64,000 bases of DNA from Acinetobacter lwoffii (GCF_024129355.1 NZ_JAMXXP010000002.1:62001-126000); one strand, 5' to 3'. Counted from the stretch's first letter, positions 32,910 to 39,835 are shown. Notes: generated from the letters alone by a model not told the origin. Translations and numbers: made by a program.

Positions 32910-34567
32910 TACTGCATCACCTCACTAACCATTTGTGCTTCCAGACCTTTGCCTGCTGCATTTGCTACAGCTCCTGTTACTTGCTGTGCCATAGCAGCTT
33001 CTTGTTCCTGTGCTGCTGCCTGCTGTTGTGCCTGTGCTTTCTGTTCACGGTACGCCTGAAGTTCATCAGTGGTACGCATGATTGAAGTTGGTGCACCTAG
33101 ACCAGCTGCCAGTACTTGCGGTACCGCATCAAGATTGATGTTGTCCAGTGCATCCGGAGCGACTTCAATAATTGAGCCAAGTGAAGCCATTAGACGTTCA
33201 ATACTGGCCACTTCCTCAAGCTTCTGAGCACGTGCCAGTGGTGAAATAAACTTGAATGAAAGGTTACGACCTTGTAGATCCTCTGGTGCTTCGCCTAATG
33301 CTTCTGCCCGATATGCCAGACCAAAAGCACGATCAAGGATAGGAACCAGTAATTCAGCTTGTGCACGGCCATATAACGGCCCGAGCTGCTGCCGGATCAT
33401 ATCGACACGTGCATAAATCTCTGCTGCTGTCGGAGGTGTGTTGTAGTGTTGCTGCAGGCTGTCCGCCATCAACTTACGGCGGATGCTGGACTGAATACGA
33501 TCTAGCAATGGATCTGCGACCTGAAAGCCCCGACCACTATCAAGACGTTTCATTGCATCCACTTTTCCTGCAGTAACGATCTTGCCGCCACCGATACGTA
33601 CAGTACGTGGGTTTAAAATGCCGTCATCTTCAGCAATCCAAAAACCAAGCACATCAATCTCAGCACTGCGTAAGGTGTCACGCATCAAAGCATTGGCTGA
33701 TTTAGCATCTGGTAACGCCGTAGACATGATGCCGATTCCGTACACGCTGCCCGGGATCTTTCTAAAACGTGGTACCGCACAAGGAAATTCGTTATAGCCT
33801 GATTCCTTCAGGATATTTTTCCCATCCACTTCCACATGATATGAAGCAAACGGCATATTCTTTGGCAGCAATACACGATTGTTCATTGATGCTTTGACCT
33901 TACGCGGCTCAATCACATGCACAATCTTGAAACGGTCATCTGGCCGTGTCAGGTAGGTGTTACGCACTGCATCACTTACCTTGTGTTCACCAAATTCATT
34001 GACCAGCTGTGCAGCGGTTTTGGTGTATTCGCGATAAATCGTATCTACTTGCCCATCTGAACGTGTAGAAGCAATAAAGCATTCACCAATTGGCCAGCAC
34101 TGGTATGTGAAGCCACCGCCTTTTTCACGGTCAATGTCTTGATAGATCACACCCCAACCAGCAACGGCGAAATCAATGATCATGTCGTAGATTTCACTGT
34201 CAAAGTTTGCGCCGTGGATATTACGAAATAAGAATTGTGCGACCTGTTCAAGCCAGTGTTCACCTGGTGTAAGTTCTGCTTGATCGTCCATACCATCAGG
34301 CACAGCTTTAAACCAGATCGCGTTTGCAGGTGTGGTACCTGCAATCAGGTTAGATACAAAGATCAGGATTGATTCGGCAGCAGTAGAATCCAGCAAATCA
34401 GCACGCTGTTTCTCTCTGGTGCCTTCGGTACCTGAACTACCGCTAAAACACTGTTGGCGCTCAGGTGCTCCGTACTTGTAGCATTCAGTCCAATGCGCTT
34501 CATATTTGGCACGTTCTGCCCGAAGCTCACCTAACCGTTTGCAAATTTGACTTGCTCGATCACTCAT
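32909..34567 (-). CDS. Portal (head-tail connector) protein, gp8-like
   Basis: A 552-residue portal of the T7-type connector family. The N-terminal SQICKRLGELRAERAKYEAHWTECYKYGAPER, LLDSTAAESILIFVSNLIAGTTPAN, AVAGWGVIYQDIDREKGGGFTYQCWPIGE and LMADSLQQHYNTPPTAAEI segments are characteristic. The C-terminus is Gln/Ala-rich coiled coil (REQKAQAQQQAAAQEQEAA). It forms the dodecameric ring at the capsid vertex through which DNA is packaged and ejected. Confidence 0.9.
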   Translation of the reverse strand: MSDRASQICKRLGELRAERAKYEAHWTECYKYGAPERQQCFSGSSGTEGTREKQRADLLDSTAAESILIFVSNLIAGTTPANAIWFKAVPDGMDDQAELTPGEHWLEQVAQFLFRNIHGANFDSEIYDMIIDFAVAGWGVIYQDIDREKGGGFTYQCWPIGECFIASTRSDGQVDTIYREYTKTAAQLVNEFGEHKVSDAVRNTYLTRPDDRFKIVHVIEPRKVKASMNNRVLLPKNMPFASYHVEVDGKNILKESGYNEFPCAVPRFRKIPGSVYGIGIMSTALPDAKSANALMRDTLRSAEIDVLGFWIAEDDGILNPRTVRIGGGKIVTAGKVDAMKRLDSGRGFQVADPLLDRIQSSIRRKLMADSLQQHYNTPPTAAEIYARVDMIRQQLGPLYGRAQAELLVPILDRAFGLAYRAEALGEAPEDLQGRNLSFKFISPLARAQKLEEVASIERLMASLGSIIEVAPDALDNINLDAVPQVLAAGLGAPTSIMRTTDELQAYREQKAQAQQQAAAQEQEAAMAQQVTGAVANAAGKGLEAQMVSEVMQ

Positions 34568-34570
34568 GCC

Positions 34571-34783
34571 TTATCCGCCTAGTGTTGATTTTTTATTGCT
34601 ATCACCAGCACTCAGAACTTCCGATGCGCGACGCTTTTTCATGGCAGCCTGTGCATTGTCCTGTTTCGATTGCTTGGCCTCTGGTGAGTTTTCAGCAGCC
34701 TGGTCTTTGGAGTAGTTCTGAAGGTTTTTACCAAAGTCCTTGATGCTACCGCCAAATAAGCCTCTTAACTTTCCACCACACAT
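34571..34783 (-). CDS. Small virion-type protein with MCGG start (gp6.7-like)
   Basis: A 70-residue basic, low-complexity protein that starts MCGGKLRGLFGG and ends RRASEVLSAGDSNKKSTLGG. Its AGGAGG ribosome site is strong. It is a diverged paralogue of the next gene upstream (same MCGG start, same RxASEVLS...KKSTLGG end). T7 gp6.7, a minor ejected virion protein encoded just before the portal, as I recall also starts Met-Cys and ends with a Ser-x-x-Gly-Gly basic tail. A similar ejection role is inferred. Confidence 0.6.
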   Translation of the reverse strand: MCGGKLRGLFGGSIKDFGKNLQNYSKDQAAENSPEAKQSKQDNAQAAMKKRRASEVLSAGDSNKKSTLGG

Positions 34784-34784
34784 A

Positions 34785-35015
34785 TCAGCCTCCTAAGGTG
34801 CTTTTCTTCTCGTCCTGAGAAGATGATGAAAGCACTTCAGATGCCTTACGCTTTTTACGCTGTGCCACCTGTTCGTTTTCCGCTGTCTGCGCTTCTGCTC
34901 GGGCTTTGGCTTCCGCTGCCTGAGCGTCATAGCCCTTGGATGCTGCCTTGGTATCTGTCAGGCCAATGGCATCCGTTACAGTGCTAATAGCCTTACCTAT
35001 GAATCCACCACACAT
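34785..35015 (-). CDS. Small virion-type protein with MCGG start, paralogue of the next gene
   Basis: A 76-residue protein from MCGGFIGKAISTVTDAIGL, preceded by GAGGAG. An upstream GTG or ATG at 35039 lies inside the previous gene and is less likely. The centre is an Ala/Glu/Gln helix (AAEAKARAEAQTAENEQVAQRKK) and the end, KASEVLSSSSQDEKKSTLGG, matches the 70-residue neighbour. A glycine-rich amphipathic N-terminus plus helix suits a membrane-interacting ejected protein. Confidence 0.6.
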   Translation of the reverse strand: MCGGFIGKAISTVTDAIGLTDTKAASKGYDAQAAEAKARAEAQTAENEQVAQRKKRKASEVLSSSSQDEKKSTLGG

Positions 35016-35017
35016 GG

Positions 35018-35368
35018 TTAGTACTCCTCGGTGATCCAACCATTAGGGCCCACAACTTGGCGCGTGCGCTTTGCTGTTGGGTCGGTAGATGCATTGGATG
35101 TAGGTGCATGCTGTGTAGGTGGTTGTACTGATTCACCTTTGGTTTTGCGCCATTGGAGGAATTCTTCATATTCCTTTTTGGCGGCCTGTTCTTCTGCAGT
35201 TGGTTCGACTGGTTCACCAACTGAACTAGTTTCATTAGTAGGCTGGTCTTGTGATTCAGCATCCTGACCTGTGATGTGCTCTAACGCTGCATCAGCCTGT
35301 TCTGCTGTGCTGACTGGTTCCGGTGCTTTCTCTGGTGCACCTGGTGTATTTACTTTGCGAGCTGCCAT
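35018..35368 (-). CDS. Hypothetical Pro/Glu-rich protein, first gene of the head operon
   Basis: A 116-residue low-complexity protein rich in Pro, Glu, Thr and Ala (MAARKVNTPGAPEKAPEPVSTAEQADAALEHITGQ), with a short helix EEQAAKKEYEEFLQWRKTKG and a basic tail RTRQVVGPNGWITEEY. It begins directly after a hairpin/T-run element and precedes the two MCGG proteins. It may be a minor virion protein comparable to T7 gp7.3. No motif supports a firmer call. Confidence 0.5.
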   Translation of the reverse strand: MAARKVNTPGAPEKAPEPVSTAEQADAALEHITGQDAESQDQPTNETSSVGEPVEPTAEEQAAKKEYEEFLQWRKTKGESVQPPTQHAPTSNASTDPTAKRTRQVVGPNGWITEEY

Positions 35369-35438
35369 AAAAAAACCCTATTCAGTGGTTGATTGAATAG
35401 GGTTACTGTGGGGGTATGGGTGTTGGGGTTTGTTGGGT
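35369..35438 (-). promoter_or_regulatory. Late-operon hairpin element at the head of the structural genes
   Basis: It holds the 12-mer GGTTTGTTGGGT (+ strand, 35427-35438), a C-rich stretch on the minus strand, the perfect 11-bp stem AACCCTATTCA/TGAATAGGGTT (35374-35404), seven T and the ATG at 35368. It separates early and late minus-strand genes and is the natural place for an antitermination-controlled terminator. Confidence 0.7.
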
Positions 35439-35455
35439 GTTATTTAAGTAAAAGC

Positions 35456-35743
35456 TTATTGGTCATGCAAAAGAACATCATCATTAATAACCATTCCATC
35501 TTCGATCCAATCCTCACCTTCATCAATATAAAACTGCTTATCATCTGAATGTGGTCGGCAAACCAGATCCAATGAACAAGGGAAACCACCAGCATGTCCA
35601 TCTAGTGCAACTAGAATAGAATGCAGTAACCCGTCAAGTTTCTCTTTATCCGACATTTCCTGATGTGACCAGTAGTAGGTTAAATTTCTAAAATGCGCCA
35701 ATAACATGTCTCGCATTTCTTCTGCTGTTTTTGCTCTGCTCAT
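35456..35743 (-). CDS. Hypothetical phage protein (95 aa)
   Basis: It starts MSRAKTAEEMRDMLLAHFRNLTYYW, chosen because the frame further upstream overlaps another small gene and because TTTAGG precedes this ATG. The middle (SDKEKLDGLLHSILVALDGHAGG) is typical of short phage proteins in Acinetobacter prophages. The C-terminus is acidic (YIDEGEDWIEDGMVINDDV). Function unknown. It is the last gene before the hairpin element at 35369. Confidence 0.65.
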   Translation of the reverse strand: MSRAKTAEEMRDMLLAHFRNLTYYWSHQEMSDKEKLDGLLHSILVALDGHAGGFPCSLDLVCRPHSDDKQFYIDEGEDWIEDGMVINDDVLLHDQ

Positions 35744-35747
35744 TCCA

Positions 35748-35891
35748 TCACCTAAACTTATTAAAAAAATTACTATTCTTCGGCCCGACGTACTGACACC
35801 ATCCCCATAATTCACGCCAGTAAAACCAATCGCCGTTGGATTCCTTCCACGGCGTGCCGTCATGTTCGATATGGGTGTAGTCAGGTGGCAT
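35748..35891 (-). CDS. Hypothetical 47-residue Trp/Tyr-rich phage protein
   Basis: A short frame encoding MPPDYTHIEHDGTPWKESNG, continuing DWFYWRELWGWCQYVGP. It overlaps the preceding gene by 11 bases, and its end provides the ribosome site of the next gene. Five Trp and four Tyr in 47 residues suggest a compact folded peptide. Such aromatic mini-proteins are frequent in the ninB-Q interval of lambdoid phages. Confidence 0.5.
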   Translation of the reverse strand: MPPDYTHIEHDGTPWKESNGDWFYWRELWGWCQYVGPKNSNFFNKFR

Positions 35892-36060
35892 GAAATACCC
35901 CCTCTACAGCAGTGAACTCCTTTCCGCTTTCATCCGTCGCAGTAATAATTTTTAATCCACTACGACGGCCAATATCTACTTTTACAATGGTTAGCTTGCC
36001 TTGTGGTTTCCAGCATGGACTGTCGTGCGTTACTGTTTGGCCAACCTTAAAATCTCTCAC
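35881..36060 (-). CDS. Hypothetical 59-residue phage protein (SH3-like)
   Basis: A GTG start (MRDFKVGQTVTHDSPCWKPQ) with GGGGTTAGGA upstream. The pattern DFKVGQTVTHDSP...GKLTIVKVD...SGLKIITATDESGKEFTAVEGVF looks like a small all-beta, SH3/KOW-like fold, as in many phage proteins that bind nucleic acid. It is tightly packed between small genes of the early minus-strand operon. Function unknown. Confidence 0.55.
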   Translation of the reverse strand: MRDFKVGQTVTHDSPCWKPQGKLTIVKVDIGRRSGLKIITATDESGKEFTAVEGVFHAT

Positions 36061-36064
36061 AATC

Positions 36065-36157
36065 CTAACCCCCTATAAACTTGCTGATTGGCTCTTTAAA
36101 CCACCAAGCCAAAATTAGGATTGTTCCGCAAATATAAAAAACCGAATCGCTACTCAT
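36065..36157 (-). CDS. 30-residue single-helix membrane peptide
   Basis: The reading frame MSSDSVFYICGTILILAWWF is followed by KEPISKFIGG: one transmembrane helix with a short basic tail. It starts inside the end of the preceding gene (GGTGG site upstream) and stops four bases before the next GTG. Tight packing on both sides supports that it is translated. Confidence 0.45.
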   Translation of the reverse strand: MSSDSVFYICGTILILAWWFKEPISKFIGG

Positions 36158-36428
36158 GGCCACCTCGCAGGGCTTCCCTGATAGCCTGTTCAGCAGAAAA
36201 AGGAATGTATCTACTGTGTTTTTCAATAATGACTAATGCCTCATCAATCCGCTTTTGCAGATGTACGCACTCCCCCTCAAGATTTAGGTTTGATTCTTGC
36301 ACTTCATCAATACGAATTTTCATAGACTCCTGACCACCCTCATAAGCGATACGGCAGCAATTGGCATGACGCAGAGCATTAAAGCCTTGCTCACCCATCC
36401 ATTGGTTAAAGCTTTTATAATTCTTCAC
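36150..36428 (-). CDS. Hypothetical coiled-coil phage protein (92 aa)
   Basis: An N-terminal MKNYKSFNQWMGEQGFNALRHANCCRIAYEGG is followed by a coiled coil (MKIRIDEVQESNLNLEGECVHLQKRIDEALVIIEKHS). It overlaps the Q-like gene by four bases. The family is not recognised. Proteins of this size and layout are common in the region between replication and late genes. Confidence 0.55.
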   Translation of the reverse strand: MKNYKSFNQWMGEQGFNALRHANCCRIAYEGGQESMKIRIDEVQESNLNLEGECVHLQKRIDEALVIIEKHSRYIPFSAEQAIREALRGGHE

Positions 36429-36877
36429 AATCCTAACTCCCGATCCAACTCATCAATGACCTGATCACACAGGCCGCCGTCATCAAAAATATCCATCTGG
36501 CCAATCTTGTACTTGTATGTCATCCATTCACCTACCAGTGGGTAACGATCAATGCCTGTCTCTGTTTGCCATAGCAGAATAAATGCATGGCCGTTGTCAT
36601 AATTTGGAACGCCACCACGCGCCCATTCAGACACTGTAGAAGCACCAGACACAGGCAGAACGTCTGCAATCTTTTCGTGTGTCCAGCCGCATTTGCCTAA
36701 GTCCAGGATCATTCGATTGAAGTCCGGACGTTTGTAATTTCGAAGTTTTAACTTGAACTCTTTGACCTTCTTTTTGGTATGCAGATTGATAAAACGCGCG
36801 CGCGCGCGAGGGTCGTTCGTATATACCCCCTCTCCACACTCTCCGCCCACTAGTTGCAGCCCCATAGAACTTCCCAT
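36425..36877 (-). CDS. HTH protein in the Q position, candidate late antiterminator
   Basis: A 150-residue basic protein. A helix-turn-helix-like core, FNRMILDLGKCGWTHEKIADVLPVSGASTVSEWARGG, follows a basic stretch (RARARFINLHTKKKVKEFKLKLRNYKRPD). Preferred start MGSSMGLQLVGG (AGGGG site); a GTG at 36895 is possible. It comes right after rusA and just before the late genes, the place of Q in lambdoid phages, so a late-gene activator or antiterminator is inferred. No specific Q family is recognised. A (CG)6 tract lies inside it. Confidence 0.45.
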   Translation of the reverse strand: MGSSMGLQLVGGECGEGVYTNDPRARARFINLHTKKKVKEFKLKLRNYKRPDFNRMILDLGKCGWTHEKIADVLPVSGASTVSEWARGGVPNYDNGHAFILLWQTETGIDRYPLVGEWMTYKYKIGQMDIFDDGGLCDQVIDELDRELGL

Positions 36878-36896
36878 AGCAACCCCTATATTCACT

Positions 36897-37412
36897 TTAA
36901 ATTTCCATCACTTTTATTTTGAGTAATCCGCCTTTAACCACATTACCCCGGCGTACTATCAGCTCATCAAACTGTTCGTCATCTACGCAAAATTCACACT
37001 TCACCAGGCTATCAATCGTTGCTTTCAAGTAATTATCGATATCCCGTCTTAACCGATTTGGAAAATGAAACGTCACCTCCAGTTTTAACCGTGCTGCTGT
37101 TCTGGTTGGCGGTACCAACATGCTGACCAGATCGTGAAAATCTCTTGCCTCGTCACTCAACTTGAAACCGCGTCCAGATTTCTTCCAATAGTGGTTTACT
37201 GATGGAGGAATAGCCGGCAAATTAAAATCTAAAATAACTTTTTCACCCCCTACGCTATTTCGCTCTAGTTTCGCTTCTACGGCGTTTTGTTCTGCTTCAT
37301 GTATCTTTGCTTCAATTTTGTTTTTAAATTGCACTGACGCGCATTCCTTGCGCAAATTATGCTTATTCAAATGAACTTCTAACTGTTTTTCACTCCAACA
37401 GGTTCCAGTCAT
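36897..37412 (-). CDS. rusA: RusA-type Holliday junction resolvase
   Basis: A 171-residue protein. The C-terminal ~115 residues are RusA: FNLPAIPPSVNHYWKKSGRGFKLSD, then the metal-binding LRRDIDNYLKATIDSLV with the two conserved Asp, and DDEQFDELIVRR. RusA cuts four-way junctions, resolving recombination and replication intermediates before packaging. The first ~55 residues are an extra charged segment (possibly DNA binding). It overlaps the wHTH gene by four bases and is followed by the Q-like gene, as in many lambdoid phages. Confidence 0.88.
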   Translation of the reverse strand: MTGTCWSEKQLEVHLNKHNLRKECASVQFKNKIEAKIHEAEQNAVEAKLERNSVGGEKVILDFNLPAIPPSVNHYWKKSGRGFKLSDEARDFHDLVSMLVPPTRTAARLKLEVTFHFPNRLRRDIDNYLKATIDSLVKCEFCVDDEQFDELIVRRGNVVKGGLLKIKVMEI

Positions 37413-37657
37413 GTACCAGCCCCAAACAGTTGTTTTGATTTTTCAGTTGGCAGGAAGCCTTGTGGGCTCTTTTTATCGCCTGTGACATAGCCAAGATCCT
37501 CAAGCGAGGATAAATACCTACACACAGTTCTTTCGCTTACACCTGAAACCACTTGCTCCAGAACATCTATCACATAGGTTTTATTTGTCCGGAACGTGAT
37601 GAACAGCATAATTTCAAGGGTTTGCTCAAACATATGGCTATGAGATTTACTAATCAT
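37409..37657 (-). CDS. Small winged-helix DNA-binding protein
   Basis: An 82-residue protein. EIMLFITFRTNKTYVIDVLEQVVSGVSERTVCRYLSSLEDLGYV forms a winged helix-turn-helix, with TGDKKSPQGFLPTEKSK as wing and tail. It resembles MarR/ArsR-like phage replication-region proteins. It overlaps both the P-like gene (four bases) and rusA (four bases). Role unknown, perhaps transcriptional control or replication accessory. Confidence 0.6.
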   Translation of the reverse strand: MISKSHSHMFEQTLEIMLFITFRTNKTYVIDVLEQVVSGVSERTVCRYLSSLEDLGYVTGDKKSPQGFLPTEKSKQLFGAGT

Positions 37658-38259
37658 GCTGCACCCCCTGTACGATTAAAAACACCTTTCACTTTTGCCG
37701 CCAATTCAGGTGGACATGGCACGCCTTTACGATTCTTTTCGTTATGCTCAATCGCTACTGATTTTGCTGGTGGTACATACATCACTTGAATACGGCCGGA
37801 TTTCTTAGCTTTGTCCAGGTAATCGCTGTAAATATCTCTGAATGCTGCATGAGCTGCTTTCTGGCCTTCGGTTTTGAGTATGTGGCGTACTTCATCCAGT
37901 GCACGCTTGGCCAATGTCGTGATCTTATTGGTCGGATCTGCTTCAAAATTTAAAGCTTTGGCCCATGCTTGTTCAGCTGTCCACCAGTCGCCGTCATGCA
38001 CACACCAAGAACGAAATTCAGGAAGTGATGGACACCATTTTTCAGAATTCATACGCTCTAAACCACGGCGTAACTCTGCAGGTTTTAAACCGTTCAACAC
38101 TGTGCAAACAGTGAATTGCAGCTCTGCTGGATTGATATTTCCGAATTTCTTATCGAACATTTCACCGTACAGCGCTTGCATCCGACCTAAGACCTGATCT
38201 GCAATCTCAGCTGGAAAATCAACAACGAATGCGTCCTGGAATAATTGAATATTGCTCAT
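37654..38259 (-). CDS. Replication protein P-like (helicase loader)
   Basis: A 201-residue protein with QVLGRMQALYGEMFDKKFGNINPAEL...TVCTVLNGLKPAELRRGLERMNSEKWCPSLPEFRSWC, the pattern of lambda P-type replication proteins in Acinetobacter and enteric phages. The C-terminal region is basic. It is coupled by a four-base overlap to the O-like gene. P recruits host DnaB helicase to the O-bound origin. Confidence 0.78.
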   Translation of the reverse strand: MSNIQLFQDAFVVDFPAEIADQVLGRMQALYGEMFDKKFGNINPAELQFTVCTVLNGLKPAELRRGLERMNSEKWCPSLPEFRSWCVHDGDWWTAEQAWAKALNFEADPTNKITTLAKRALDEVRHILKTEGQKAAHAAFRDIYSDYLDKAKKSGRIQVMYVPPAKSVAIEHNEKNRKGVPCPPELAAKVKGVFNRTGGAA

Positions 38260-39191
38260 GATTCACCTCGTGCAACTACTCCTTGGCCATAGCGATGGCG
38301 TTTTGGTTGTTCAGCCTTAGGTTGTTTTGACTCTGTCTTCGGTTTTGCAGGTTGGTAATTGCGTAACCAGTTCAACCAGGTGGTCATCCATTTTTGAGAA
38401 ATACGTTCAGGTTGACCAACTGACCATTGCGCCAGCTCTTTGAGTTGTTCAAGTACGATGGCTTGTGACAGCTTTGGAAAACTCACAGCTGCTTGAGCCA
38501 TGAAATCCTGTTTGATTGGGTAGGTCCCAGATAGATCTTTCAGCGTGTACAGCTTTGGATCGTCAGAGTGGTAGTCAATAAAATTCAAAGCACCACGATC
38601 CTGAGGAACAAAATCGGACGGCGCTTTATAATTATTATTTTCTTTAATATTTTCTTTTAAATATATTTCTTTATAAGACCCACATGCCATGTAGGTACTA
38701 CTACCCACATCATGTGTAGGTAGACTACCCACATCGGATGTAGGTACTTGCTGTGTAGGTACATCCAAAGTACCCACATGCTGTGTAGGTAGTCGGTCTT
38801 CAAAAGTAAGAAAGTAGATGTTGCTTTTACCCTTTTCCTTTTGGATCTTGATTAGCTGATACTTGGCCAAATGAGACATATATTTTTGAACAGTACGCCC
38901 GTCTTTAATGCCAGTAATCTTCTTGATTAAAGTTTCAGGCATTCCTTTACTATCTAGATGAAAGCCGCGAACATAACGGTTTAAGAACACCAGGCACTTG
39001 AGGGCATCCCCATCAAGAACAGCCAAATAGCCTTCATCACAAATAAAATTAGGCAACGGCGTGAAGCCGTCTTCTTTACGAGTATCCACAATCGCCTCTT
39101 GAATTAATGAAGGCTTTGGGAAATTGATAACTGGAGCAATTTCCCCACTTTGATCTTTCTTTTGGAACATGCTTTGTGCTAAATTCAACAT
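38256..39191 (-). CDS. Replication initiator O-like, with the origin iterons inside the gene
   Basis: A 311-residue protein. The N-terminal winged helix (GFTPLPNFICDEGYLAVLDGDALKCLVFLNRYVRG, GIKDGRTVQKYMSHLAKYQLIKIQK) is the O/replisome-organiser type. The middle is a repetitive linker rich in Pro-Thr-Val-Gly (for example PTQHVGTLDVPTQQVPTSD), encoded by iterons. The C-terminal half probably contacts P. As in lambda, the origin lies within the gene for its own binding protein. It begins seven bases before the end of the RHH-like gene. Confidence 0.8.
   Translation of the reverse strand: MLNLAQSMFQKKDQSGEIAPVINFPKPSLIQEAIVDTRKEDGFTPLPNFICDEGYLAVLDGDALKCLVFLNRYVRGFHLDSKGMPETLIKKITGIKDGRTVQKYMSHLAKYQLIKIQKEKGKSNIYFLTFEDRLPTQHVGTLDVPTQQVPTSDVGSLPTHDVGSSTYMACGSYKEIYLKENIKENNNYKAPSDFVPQDRGALNFIDYHSDDPKLYTLKDLSGTYPIKQDFMAQAAVSFPKLSQAIVLEQLKELAQWSVGQPERISQKWMTTWLNWLRNYQPAKPKTESKQPKAEQPKRHRYGQGVVARGES
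38678..38792. repeat. Iterons, probable phage replication origin
   Basis: About five copies of an imperfectly palindromic unit CCCACAT-NNN-(A/G)TGTAGGT stand at roughly 22-24 bp spacing: 38678-38697, 38702-38722, 38726-38748, a half unit at 38750-38762, and 38771-38792. They are followed on the left by a strongly AT-rich tract (38630-38675). Iterons plus AT-rich DNA inside an initiator gene form the classic lambda-type origin. Confidence 0.7.
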
Positions 39192-39511
39192 TCGTTACAT
39201 GCCTCGTTTACTTTCGAGTGAACGGCAAGAAAGTCCATCTGTTCGAGCAGTTGGGCTTTTTTTGTGCCTGTAGGTTTTGGTAGCGGTTCAGGTGTTAATT
39301 CAAAAATAGGCGTGTCTACGGTATCTGTGGTCAGACGCATAAGAGATGCGAGATTATTTAAACGTTCCCGAACTTCAGAAATATTTGATATGCCCAAGCT
39401 TCTTATATGCTCAGACAGAGTTTTGTTTTCAGATCTAGCAATTGCTTCCAAGTCGCGCTTTTCGTCATACGTGCATTTGAACGTGATACTTTCAGTTAAT
39501 TTTTCAGACAT
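39185..39511 (-). CDS. Ribbon-helix-helix-like early regulator (108 aa)
   Basis: It starts MSEKLTESITFKCTYDEKRDLEAIARSENKTLSEHIRSLG, a strand-helix-helix arrangement like Arc/MetJ (RHH) DNA-binding domains. A longer tail with FELTPEPLPKPTGTKKAQLLEQM follows. The ATG with GAGGTAAA is preferred over an upstream frame overlapping cro. It lies between cro and the O-like gene, the position of cII in lambdoid phages, so a lysis/lysogeny regulator is possible. Confidence 0.6.
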   Translation of the reverse strand: MSEKLTESITFKCTYDEKRDLEAIARSENKTLSEHIRSLGISNISEVRERLNNLASLMRLTTDTVDTPIFELTPEPLPKPTGTKKAQLLEQMDFLAVHSKVNEACNEC

Positions 39512-39521
39512 GCCATTTACC

Positions 39522-39743
39522 TCACACAGCCTTATCACGCAGTTCAATCCAAATATCTTGATAGGTATCTGGGAAAAGTTCTTTTCTGGTCGAAAGGCCA
39601 CGATCCTCAGCAATAACAGCAAGTCTGATTTTTCTTTCAGTAGGGATTTTCTTCCATCCGCTCACTGATGGAACTCTGATCCCAAGTAATCGAGCAACGG
39701 CAGCTGGTCCACCAAGAGCTTCTATAAGCTGTGCATCATTCAT
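39522..39743 (-). CDS. cro: Cro-like repressor
   Basis: A 73-residue helix-turn-helix protein, MNDAQLIEALGGPAAVARLLGIRVPSVSGWKKIPTERKIRLAVIAED, of the YdaS/Cro type. It is divergent from cI across a 90-base region holding three operator-like palindromes. The ATG has a TAGGAG site. As first gene of the early minus-strand operon it would shut off cI and moderate early transcription during lytic growth. Confidence 0.8.
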   Translation of the reverse strand: MNDAQLIEALGGPAAVARLLGIRVPSVSGWKKIPTERKIRLAVIAEDRGLSTRKELFPDTYQDIWIELRDKAV

Positions 39744-39767
39744 GTTGTTCTCCTAAATAATTATCCA

Positions 39768-39796
39768 ATTATTAGGCATTCCTTATTTTTATTCAA
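39768..39796 (-). promoter_or_regulatory. Candidate early promoter (PR-like) for cro
   Basis: On the minus strand TTGAAT (39791-39796) and AATAAT (39768-39773) are 17 bases apart. Operator 1 occupies the spacer and -10, so repressor binding would block polymerase. Confidence 0.65.
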
Positions 39797-39835
39797 TAGG
39801 AATACCTAATTTATTTCGTGTTAGGATTTCCTAAT
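39771..39835. promoter_or_regulatory. CI/Cro operator region (three 16-bp palindromes)
   Basis: Sites matching ATTAGGNATNCCTAAT lie at 39771-39786, 39795-39810 and 39820-39835, spaced 24-25 bp centre to centre. The third covers the ribosome site and start codon of cI. Two more copies occur at 41143 and 41168. Confidence 0.75.

Noticed and set aside
38678..38792. Regular short repeats that could look like a CRISPR array
   Set aside because: Repeat units are only 18-22 bp with 3-5 bp between them, lie inside a coding frame and are palindromic. No cas genes are near. They fit iterons.
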